Positions 14,894 to 21,532 of a stretch of 23,105 bases of DNA are shown here, piece by piece. The DNA is from a virus: positions 1,972 through 25,076 of the IMG/VR virus record IMGVR_UViG_3300030333_001915; one strand, written 5' to 3'. The notes under the pieces are model-generated. The model was given only the letters and a program-made list of their open reading frames with translations, ran no database searches and was not told the origin of the DNA. The stretch's first letter is position 1. The number at the start of each line of letters is the position of its first letter. The translations under genes and the position numbers were made by a program.

Positions 14894-15256
14894 ATGGGAC
14901 GGCTTTCTGTTGATTCAGTCAATCTTGATGAAGCATACGAGATTGAGAAAAGGCGCAATAGCCGTATGCATGAAATTGCTAATGCACACAATGCATCGGT
15001 TCACGAATCTGCTGCGCCATTCAGTAAAGAATGGTTGGCACGCAATTCCACAGACATCCGTATGAAAATCAAGGGCAATCAACGAATGGACATTCAGGAT
15101 ATTGGTTCAGGCACAAGATGCTTAGAATGCGGTATGCTACATTTCTGTTGGACCCCAGCCTGTGCGGTATGCGGTGGACCAATGGATTACAACCTCGGTA
15201 GCCACCACAACCAAGAACGGCATCATCATCCAAACAAGATTAGGCAGGTGGCATAA
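14894..15256 (+). CDS. Zinc-ribbon protein with His-rich tail
   Basis: The 120-residue protein starts 14 nt after the previous stop, with AAGGGG 9 nt before the ATG. The N-terminal 70 residues are polar and helical. A zinc-ribbon core follows with C76/C79 (CLEC) and C90/C93 (CAVC), plus an extra C85. The C-terminus is His-rich (H104, H105, H110-H112) and could also bind metal. Its stop shares a base with the next ATG (TAATG), so it is coupled to another Cys-rich gene. Placement between head and neck genes suggests a head-completion or assembly role, but this is inference only. Confidence 0.75.
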   Translation: MGRLSVDSVNLDEAYEIEKRRNSRMHEIANAHNASVHESAAPFSKEWLARNSTDIRMKIKGNQRMDIQDIGSGTRCLECGMLHFCWTPACAVCGGPMDYNLGSHHNQERHHHPNKIRQVA

Positions 15257-15558
15257 TGTCGGACGAGAAAAACACATACTGCAATATGACTTGTGAAGAA
15301 CAAGGTGGGTGTTCTATATGCTGTCCACCGGAAGACAAGGTAAAGAAAGCATTTGACTTTGCATGGGAAATATGCAAAGAACAACCATGTGGATTTAGAG
15401 GATGTGGTGCTTCAAGTGCAGATGGACCCGAAATGTGCGTTGCAGGAGAGAATCCCTCCCAATGCCAACGAAGGAGAGCAACTGCAAAACACAGTGGTAA
15501 GGCTCAAAGAAGAAGAGGCGGTAAAGTCAAGCACTTAGAAATCGGAGACGATTATTGA
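15256..15558 (+). CDS. Cysteine-rich small protein, unknown function
   Basis: This 100-residue protein has ten cysteines (9, 13, 19, 22, 23, 40, 45, 50, 61, 70) in its first 70 residues, including CSICC at 19-23, followed by a strongly basic segment (QRRRATAKHSGKAQRRRGGK). The Cys spacing suggests metal-binding knuckles, possibly an iron-sulfur or multi-zinc site, and the basic tail suggests nucleic acid contact. It overlaps the preceding zinc-ribbon gene by one base. No family is recognised, and the spacing does not match a standard ferredoxin. Confidence 0.7.
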   Translation: MSDEKNTYCNMTCEEQGGCSICCPPEDKVKKAFDFAWEICKEQPCGFRGCGASSADGPEMCVAGENPSQCQRRRATAKHSGKAQRRRGGKVKHLEIGDDY

Positions 15559-15574
15559 GGAGGGGGGTTGATGT

Positions 15575-17464
15575 ATGCCACGAGTTTTTCATCCGGGTCA
15601 TCGGCCTAATCAGCCACTATATCCTGATGAATTGGTTTACGCAACCGTTCAGAAAGTATCCGAGTTCTTACAATTACCATTGCCCGACCCCGTGACGCTG
15701 GCAGACAACACTTCTACTGCTCTTGGTTCTGCTATTGACGCATCATTGGTTGCGGGAACCACTTACATCAAAATCCCTATTGGCGGTGCTGATTATCGCC
15801 GTTGGGGTTTTTCAGCAGGAGACAGCGTGACTGTTTACGACAATGTAGAATCAATGGGGTCTGAACTGACTCTTGTTTTGGTTAAATCAGCGGGGGCAGG
15901 GGGCAAAGTGAATCTGATCGGCGTAGACCCCGGAACTGCATACACCACCGCAGAAAGTGCGGTAGTCCAAGCAAACTCATCCATTAGCAATAGCAAAGAG
16001 CGTGGATTGAGTAAGGCACTTGTTGAGGATTTGATTCGCCAAAGGCAGGACTACATCGACAGAACCACCCGTATGGCATGGCGACCTCAATTGGTTTGTG
16101 ACGAATACAAAAACTTCACCACATTCAAACCATACCGAAGGAGATACTACACTGACTATGTTGGTGCGGTTTACTTGAACAATAGGGCAATTCAACGAGT
16201 TCTACGCCTTTCTGTATGGCAGGGCGATTACTACCGTGAATTGGGTTCATCCCGCATTAAAATGGCCGTGACGAATCCAACACAGATACAGGCATCGGAC
16301 AAGATATTCCTATGCCCCGGAGGAGTCAATGCAACGGCCACTTTAGAACAAGGGGCAACTTCAACACAATGGAAAAAGGACTTTGGGGTAAAGACCATTG
16401 CACAAGATATTGCGAATCTGATCAACCAAGACCACGCTTCGGAGAAGACCGCTATTCAGGTCGGTTCTTTGACCGAAGGAACCGATTCAAGTGGGATAGC
16501 AAGGCCATTGAATGTGAACCATGAGTTCCTTGCGACTGCAAATAGTGATGACGGAGACGGTAATGTAATGATTAGCAGTATGCGTTCTACCGATGAAGGA
16601 GATATGACCACCATTGCTACTACAAACACAAACTCATTTGCATTTACATTGGGTCGTTCAGCAAACAGTGATTTGATTTCAACTTCAGGTGGGCCACCAC
16701 CTACATCATTTACCTTGGCCGATGGTGGGTCTTTTGTTGAAGGTAATTCCATTGTGTATATTGAGGGAACAAATGGGGCTGTTCATGTCGGGCATTGCAG
16801 TAAATCAAATAACGTATTCACCATATTGAACGACCTGACTTCATCATTTGCGGCTAATCTTGGTTCAATCGGTTCTATTACAGTCGTGAGTAATGGGGCG
16901 GGATACACTTCTGCCCCTACTGTATCCATTACAACAGACGGTGCGGGGGCTGGGGCCACGGCTACGGCTACGATTGATGCTGTTGCAGGTATTGTGACCG
17001 GCATCACCATTACTGACGGTGGTTCAGGATACTTGAATAGTGACGTGATAACAGTATCAATTTCAGGTGGGGGCGGTGCAGGGGCAGCAGGAAAAGCCGT
17101 TGTCTCAAAAATCAAGCAACACCGCTTTGATACCGACACCACATCTGAAGAACGCCAAAAGGATTGGTGGTCAATGGAGGATAACGGCGCATTGATGTTT
17201 AACAACCAATATCCATTCTTTGAAAACCACAGCCTAAAGGTATCATATGTCTACGGTGAAAGGTATGTGGATAAGATGATCGAGGATGCTTGTATCAAAT
17301 TAGTGGCAATGGACATTATGATGAGCGATGACTATTCAGTGATGTTCCCTGAAGGAACACAGAACATAGATTTGAATGCAAAGGTTCAGCGATTGGATGA
17401 AGAGGCAAAACGCCTGCTTGTTCCATTCCAAGAATCAATCATAGTAGCGGGGATGGGTGGTTAG
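15575..17464 (+). CDS. Head-tail adaptor (connector) with large inserted domains
   Basis: The ATG at 15575 follows GAGGAGGGGGG. The 629-residue protein has the outer parts of a helical adaptor of the HK97 gp6 type. An N-terminal helix (VYATVQKVSEFLQLP) leads into helices and strands at 137-235 (LVEDLIRQRQDYIDRTTRMA, YVGAVYLNNRAIQRVLRL), and the last 80 residues return to helices (VDKMIEDACIKLVAMDIMM). The core is interrupted by a beta insertion at about 40-135 and a larger one at about 240-540. The second ends in two Gly-rich repeats with GAGYTSAPTVSI and GGSGYLNSDVITVSI (tyrosines at 444 and 486, 42 residues apart), a repeat style seen in phage surface and tail proteins. Adaptors this long are unusual; the insertions may form surface decoration around the neck. 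It bridges portal and tail. Confidence 0.72.
   Translation: MPRVFHPGHRPNQPLYPDELVYATVQKVSEFLQLPLPDPVTLADNTSTALGSAIDASLVAGTTYIKIPIGGADYRRWGFSAGDSVTVYDNVESMGSELTLVLVKSAGAGGKVNLIGVDPGTAYTTAESAVVQANSSISNSKERGLSKALVEDLIRQRQDYIDRTTRMAWRPQLVCDEYKNFTTFKPYRRRYYTDYVGAVYLNNRAIQRVLRLSVWQGDYYRELGSSRIKMAVTNPTQIQASDKIFLCPGGVNATATLEQGATSTQWKKDFGVKTIAQDIANLINQDHASEKTAIQVGSLTEGTDSSGIARPLNVNHEFLATANSDDGDGNVMISSMRSTDEGDMTTIATTNTNSFAFTLGRSANSDLISTSGGPPPTSFTLADGGSFVEGNSIVYIEGTNGAVHVGHCSKSNNVFTILNDLTSSFAANLGSIGSITVVSNGAGYTSAPTVSITTDGAGAGATATATIDAVAGIVTGITITDGGSGYLNSDVITVSISGGGGAGAAGKAVVSKIKQHRFDTDTTSEERQKDWWSMEDNGALMFNNQYPFFENHSLKVSYVYGERYVDKMIEDACIKLVAMDIMMSDDYSVMFPEGTQNIDLNAKVQRLDEEAKRLLVPFQESIIVAGMGG
16865..17104 (+). 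repeat. Two Gly-rich beta repeats inside the adaptor gene
   Basis: At protein level, two units of about 42 residues are aligned by a GxGY motif (residues 443-444 and 485-486). Each is followed by a hydrophobic strand and a Gly/Ala run (GAGAGATATATID, GGGGAGAAGKAVV). The DNA copies are diverged, so this is an old domain duplication rather than a recent tandem repeat. Confidence 0.5.
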
Positions 17465-17734
17465 ATGGGTGAACCTGCTTTTCCTAAACTTGAGGCGTTC
17501 ATTAAACGACTGAAAGAGGTCAGTGAGGAATGGAGTAAGAGTGCAAAAGAATTGCCAAATGCCGAAAAAGAGTGGCGTGAGGCTCAAATTAAGCGTGAAA
17601 CTCTTATGGCAGAATTGGATGGGGTAAGCATGAGCGAAGAGGATATAGAACGGGTTGTTGATATACAACAAGACACAAATCCTCATCGTATGAAGTATAA
17701 TTCCTTATCAGATAAGGTGTGGGAGGTGGTATAA
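17465..17734 (+). CDS. Small helical neck-region protein
   Basis: The 89-residue product starts immediately after the adaptor stop, with GGTGG upstream, and its stop shares a base with the next ATG. It is almost wholly helical and charged (LEAFIKRLKEVSEEWSKSAK, EKEWREAQIKRETLMAELDG), suggesting a coiled coil. Genes here commonly encode stopper or tail-completion proteins, but its length and lack of beta strands do not fit those folds clearly. Function is unknown. Confidence 0.72.
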   Translation: MGEPAFPKLEAFIKRLKEVSEEWSKSAKELPNAEKEWREAQIKRETLMAELDGVSMSEEDIERVVDIQQDTNPHRMKYNSLSDKVWEVV

Positions 17735-18165
17735 TGGTAGATGCAATCACAGCAATCGTCAACCTTCTCAATTCAAATTGGAATGTCTCACCCAAACCAA
17801 GTATTGAGGACATTACTGTTCTTGATCATGGAGAGGGCAAAAGAGTCCGTATGCAGGACAAAGATGTTATTCGTGTTTTTGAGACGGCTCACAATGAAGC
17901 ACAGCCTGAATTACTATTCGATTTCGTTAATGAACACGTCAATTTGACGATTGACGTGCGAACGGTAAAGAGCCGAGCGAGGTTGAGTAGTATCCGTGAT
18001 GAGGTCCGGCGCATACTACATTTGCACCGAAAGGGCGATGGAGTCAACTTTGATAGGGTTATATTCAAGACCCGAACTGACCTCTCCGACCGCAGTAAGA
18101 GGATGTTCAGATACACAATGCAGGCCGAGGTCATTACATTCAGCAAACCGTTAGTGGCAGTATGA
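17734..18165 (+). CDS. Probable tail terminator (tail completion) protein
   Basis: The ATG at 17734 follows GGGAGGTGG and overlaps the previous stop by one base; the in-frame GTG at 17719 is less likely. The 143-residue product has the alternating strands and helix expected of gpU-type tail terminators: an N-terminal helix (DAITAIVNLLNSNW), strand NLTIDVRT, a helix (LSSIRDEVRRILHLHRKG), then strands FDRVIFKTRTDL and YTMQAEVITF. Its length and its place between the adaptor and the tail tube gene match that role, which is to cap the tail tube and join it to the head. The assignment rests on fold pattern and order. Confidence 0.68.
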   Translation: MVDAITAIVNLLNSNWNVSPKPSIEDITVLDHGEGKRVRMQDKDVIRVFETAHNEAQPELLFDFVNEHVNLTIDVRTVKSRARLSSIRDEVRRILHLHRKGDGVNFDRVIFKTRTDLSDRSKRMFRYTMQAEVITFSKPLVAV

Positions 18166-18176
18166 GGTGAAAAAAA

Positions 18177-20390
18177 ATGGTAAATACAGTATTCAAGGGA
18201 GACCTCGCAGAAGTATCATGGGGCAAAGAAACAGGACTAAGATTGGAAGGCGATAATACCGCAAATGGATGGGTAGTAGCAGCACACGCTACACTACCCA
18301 ATACATCTGTTATTACATTCGGTAGCACAGCATATTTCCATACTCAAAAGATACCCGACAACGCTCTTGTTGGGTGTTTACTTCGCATAACAGGTGGTGC
18401 TAATTTCACCAGCGATGATTATGCATCCACTCGCCGTGTTTACTACATTACAGCAAACGATTGCACGAACAATACAATCAACGTGCAACCTGCAATGGCT
18501 ACTACTGCAACAGCAGATACCGGCGACATTTTCACCATTGATAGCGTTGGATGCCCAACCTTTGACCCGGACAGCACAGATGCAGCACAGAAAGTAAAGA
18601 GCGACCAATTCCTTGGTCTATTGAACACGTTCTCATTGCCTGAACCTGAAATTGATGTGCGAAAGCAACACGTTGTCGGAATGGGCCGTGATGTAAACGT
18701 CCTTACAAGTGGGCGTGAGACATTGGCAGGCGGCAGCATGGAATTGAATGCTCACACGATCAAGTGGATGAAATATGCACTTGGAGGTTGGACCTCAAAG
18801 AGCGAAGGTGAGTTTAGCACGGTAGATGACCTATCAGCAAGCACATTACTGACTGAATTGCCATTGAATGCAAAATATGGGACTCCGATAGCGGCCTCAT
18901 TTGCAGTCAAAAAATACCGCACAAATGACCTTCCTCAAGCAATACCTTCTCTTAATTCAACGTCCTTGACTCTTGGTAGTTTACCAAGTTTGCCGGGGGG
19001 TGCTGATGGCGTGACTGTTCTTCTTGGAGGTGCATCAGCAGGCGCAGTCCACGCAACGACAATCACACTTTCATCGGCTTACACTTCATGCAATGAAGAA
19101 GCAGGTTCAGATGGAGGTATTTTCAAGACAATGGATGCAAATGGTGTGCCTTTAATCGGACATTACGGCGCAGCAGGAGGAACGGCATTGACGGGATGTT
19201 CGGATATTGATGCAGGGGCAGTAGCGGCGGCTTCAGGTATAGCAGGGAATCCTGTGTATCTATGTGGTGCGGTCACGGCAGACGTTGCCGCAGGCGATTT
19301 CCATATCGCCATTGGGACAGGACTCGGCACACGATTTTCTGTTGGCGACTATGTGCAAATCTTCGACAAGGATACACATTCAATCCCCGGTGCAGATGCT
19401 ACATTGCCAACAGTCAATAAGCACGAAATTAGAAGGGTCCTCGCAATTGATACCGACACTCTATATGTCGAGGAACCATTCTTGTTTGACCACACACATG
19501 AGTCGTGTGGGGTTGAAAGGCTACAATACCAATACTCTGCAACCACTGTTGATACAACAAAGGATGGGCGTAGAGGAACACCAATGATTGGTGCAGATGG
19601 TGCATTACACCATGGCGTGGAACACACTCTATTCGGGCATACAAATGTCCCCACTTTCATGATCGAACAATCATTCCGACAAACAGATGCATCACCGGGC
19701 CGTGAACAGATGCTACGCCTATTCAATGGATGTAAGGTTCAGTCGGCTAAACTCGCCGCAGATAGCGAGGGTGAATGCAAATTGACGGTAGAATATGAAG
19801 CCACACGACATTACACTGATACAGCAGATGTATTTACTCCACATCGTATGTTTGAGAACACAGCCAATTCCTTTGTGAACAGGCTTGTATCAGGGATTGC
19901 TGTTGACGGTGAAAAACCATACCTATTCCAAAACCTAAGCGTTGAAGCATTTGGTAAGCCTGTTCTGCGTGGAACACAATTTGAGTTTGGCATTGCCAAT
20001 CAAAACACCACACGATGGTATGTTCGTGGGTTTGAGGGACAAACCGCTGATACTGATCAGGTTCAACATGGTGGAACCCACCAACCATTGGATATTACTG
20101 AAGCAGCGAGAGAATACACATTCACATTCTCGGCAATCATTGAAGATGACCGCTATTGGAATGAAATGAGAACACGAAAGCACCATCAAAACTCAAACGA
20201 TATTGTATTCCGATTGAATAAATCGGGTGCAGCAGCAACACGACAAAGCACAGTAATCACCCTTGAAGATTACACTATTATGAAGGCTAATCACCCAATG
20301 CCTGACGACAAGGGGCCAATTACTGCTGAAATCGAATGTGCTGTCCGTCATCTGAAAGTAGTAGAAACAAATCCGTATTTCACCCTATGA
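18177..20390 (+). CDS. Major tail tube protein, enlarged
   Basis: The start is preceded by GAGGTGA. At 737 residues this is much longer than a typical tube subunit (about 150-350). The tube-type sequence is visible around residues 160-205 (DVRKQHVVGMGRDVNVLTSG, then GGSMELNAHTIKWMKYALGG). It resumes in the last 250 residues with strands such as CKLTVEYEATRHY and REYTFTFSAIIEDDRYW. Between them, and at the N-terminus, are Gly/Ala/Thr-rich beta stretches that look like inserted domains, probably exposed on the tail surface. No sheath gene is next to it, so a non-contractile (siphovirus-like) tail is inferred. It lies directly after the terminator gene and before the chaperones, as expected. Confidence 0.75.
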   Translation: MVNTVFKGDLAEVSWGKETGLRLEGDNTANGWVVAAHATLPNTSVITFGSTAYFHTQKIPDNALVGCLLRITGGANFTSDDYASTRRVYYITANDCTNNTINVQPAMATTATADTGDIFTIDSVGCPTFDPDSTDAAQKVKSDQFLGLLNTFSLPEPEIDVRKQHVVGMGRDVNVLTSGRETLAGGSMELNAHTIKWMKYALGGWTSKSEGEFSTVDDLSASTLLTELPLNAKYGTPIAASFAVKKYRTNDLPQAIPSLNSTSLTLGSLPSLPGGADGVTVLLGGASAGAVHATTITLSSAYTSCNEEAGSDGGIFKTMDANGVPLIGHYGAAGGTALTGCSDIDAGAVAAASGIAGNPVYLCGAVTADVAAGDFHIAIGTGLGTRFSVGDYVQIFDKDTHSIPGADATLPTVNKHEIRRVLAIDTDTLYVEEPFLFDHTHESCGVERLQYQYSATTVDTTKDGRRGTPMIGADGALHHGVEHTLFGHTNVPTFMIEQSFRQTDASPGREQMLRLFNGCKVQSAKLAADSEGECKLTVEYEATRHYTDTADVFTPHRMFENTANSFVNRLVSGIAVDGEKPYLFQNLSVEAFGKPVLRGTQFEFGIANQNTTRWYVRGFEGQTADTDQVQHGGTHQPLDITEAAREYTFTFSAIIEDDRYWNEMRTRKHHQNSNDIVFRLNKSGAAATRQSTVITLEDYTIMKANHPMPDDKGPITAEIECAVRHLKVVETNPYFTL

Positions 20391-20432
20391 TATAACGGAA
20401 TGATTAAGCGTTATACGGTGGTGGGTCTTATC

Positions 20433-20843
20433 ATGCGACTAACAGGCCACGTCACATTGAATGGAGTCAGAATTGGCTTAGATTGGACTATTACAGGAAC
20501 GACAGTGAATGCAGGACCCGGTTTACCAGCCGATGATGTAAAGGTTCACGTCTCATTGCCCGACTACACAAACTCATCAGGAGACATCCTACTCGCAGAA
20601 GCGAACCTCTCTGAAACAGAAACAGGAGGACTATGGGACCTGACTGTGACCGACTTGCGTTTGAAATTGAAGGAAGCGGGCCTCCCCATCTATGGGAACA
20701 AGGGAGACCTGATTGAACGTCTTGAAGGAAGTATGACTGAAGAACCAGCCGCTGAAGAACCAGCCGCTGATCAAACCACTGAAGAACCCGTGGTTGAAGA
20801 AGTCGTAAGTGAGGTGAGCGAGGATGCTGAAGGACAGCAATAG
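20433..20843 (+). CDS. SAP-domain protein in the tail module
   Basis: The ATG at 20433 follows GGTGGTGGG with 8 nt spacing; an ATG at 20400 is in frame and would add 11 residues. The 136-residue product has a small beta domain (residues 1-60, MRLTGHVTLNGVRIGLDWTI). A SAP motif follows at about 69-98 (DLTVTDLRLKLKEAGLPIYG, then NKGDLIERL), the helix-extended-helix fold that commonly binds DNA. An acidic Glu/Pro/Ala tail closes it. A DNA-binding motif in a gene between tail tube and chaperone is unexpected; it may act in tail assembly or bind DNA on ejection. It overlaps the next gene by 20 nt. Confidence 0.75.
   Translation: MRLTGHVTLNGVRIGLDWTITGTTVNAGPGLPADDVKVHVSLPDYTNSSGDILLAEANLSETETGGLWDLTVTDLRLKLKEAGLPIYGNKGDLIERLEGSMTEEPAAEEPAADQTTEEPVVEEVVSEVSEDAEGQQ
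20739..20768 (+). repeat. 15-bp tandem duplication in the SAP gene tail
   Basis: GAAGAACCAGCCGCT occurs twice in tandem (20739-20753 and 20754-20768), encoding EEPAA repeats. It is exact and in frame, so it is a recent slippage-type expansion of the acidic linker. Confidence 0.8.
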
Positions 20844-21186
20844 ATTCGTTTTGAGCAAACAAGCCTCACGCCACGAGGTCAATACTCCTGAAGGCACATT
20901 GGTAATCTACGTCAACCCCCTATCGTGGATTGAACAACAAGAAGCAATGTCTCAATTCGTTGAGTTCAAAGTAGTGGATGGTGAAGCCGCACCATCCATT
21001 GACCTTGGGGGTTATTGGAGATACGTCATTACTCGTTGTATTGACCGAACAGAACCATCATTGACCAAAGAGGACTTATTGAACCTCAAACCCGAAGTAG
21101 GGGCGGAGATTCAGAAGTATTTGCCATCACTCACCGACATCATGCAGCAATTTGCAGCAGGTGGTGAGGCAGACCCTTTGGGATAA
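20824..21186 (+). CDS. Tail assembly chaperone, short form (gpG-like)
   Basis: This 120-residue protein starts inside the end of the SAP gene, with GAGGTGAGC upstream. It is a small helical and acidic protein (YVNPLSWIEQQEAMSQFVEF, RCIDRTEPSLTKEDLLNLKP). Its place just before the tape measure gene, and its link by a -1 frameshift to the next frame, match the gpG/gpGT chaperones that guide tape measure folding and tube assembly in lambda-like tails. It ends at TAA (21184-21186), 3 nt after a CCCTTTG heptamer. Confidence 0.78.
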   Translation: MLKDSNRFVLSKQASRHEVNTPEGTLVIYVNPLSWIEQQEAMSQFVEFKVVDGEAAPSIDLGGYWRYVITRCIDRTEPSLTKEDLLNLKPEVGAEIQKYLPSLTDIMQQFAAGGEADPLG

Positions 21187-21237
21187 CCTTCTCCGATTTG
21201 ATGGATTTCATTAAGTCAGACGGAGAGGAAAATCCAT
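21174..21237 (+). promoter_or_regulatory. Probable programmed -1 frameshift signal
   Basis: CCCTTTG (21174-21180) is a slippery heptamer in the right phase: the 0-frame codons are CCT TTG, and slipping back one base gives CCC TTT. The -1 frame is then open through to the stop at 21525-21527. After a 7-nt spacer, 21188-21195 can pair with 21221-21228 (eight pairs including one G-U). A second perfect eight-pair match, 21201-21208 with 21230-21237, crosses the first; it could be a pseudoknot or, given the short connectors, an alternative hairpin. The predicted fusion is 234 residues. Confidence 0.75.
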
Positions 21238-21527
21238 TTGACCCAAAACAACAGATGGTGTTGGCTCATCAAACGATTTCTTTTGCTCTTGGTCATTACT
21301 TCAAATGCCCACCTCATATGTGGGACGGCCAAACACATGAACGTGTGATGCTGGACTTCTTGTTTATGCGTGCAACACAGGAAATGACCAAGGAGGAAAT
21401 GGACAAAATGCAGAAGAATATATCCCGTTATAACGTAAATGGGGGACATCATAAAGGAGGGCGTCCTCTACGCACTACCAGCGATGAGGACTACTTTGAC
21501 CGTGTAAACCAACAAATGAGGGACTGA
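21201..21527 (+). CDS. Tail assembly chaperone, frameshift extension (T-like)
   Basis: This frame has an ATG at 21201 (and a TTG at 21198) but no ribosome site before either, and in the -1 frame it is open back to the slippery site at 21174-21180. It is therefore best read as the C-terminal extension (115 residues counted from 21180) of a frameshifted chaperone, like lambda gpGT. The sequence is mixed helical (PKQQMVLAHQTISFALGHYF, MRATQEMTKEEMDKMQKNIS) with a basic, polar C-terminus (HHKGGRPLRTTSDED). The tape measure gene begins 6 nt after its stop. Independent translation from 21201 is possible but unsupported. Confidence 0.7.
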   Translation: MDFIKSDGEENPFDPKQQMVLAHQTISFALGHYFKCPPHMWDGQTHERVMLDFLFMRATQEMTKEEMDKMQKNISRYNVNGGHHKGGRPLRTTSDEDYFDRVNQQMRD

Positions 21528-21532
21528 TAACG

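Noticed and set aside
18177-20390. Tail sheath protein (contractile tail)
   Set aside because: The sequence pattern fits a tube protein and there is no separate tube gene next to it; a sheath would normally be followed by one.
21174-21527. Sequencing error instead of programmed frameshift between the two chaperone frames
   Set aside because: The in-phase heptamer, the 7-nt spacer and stem, and the known gpG/gpGT arrangement before a tape measure gene explain the frame change better.
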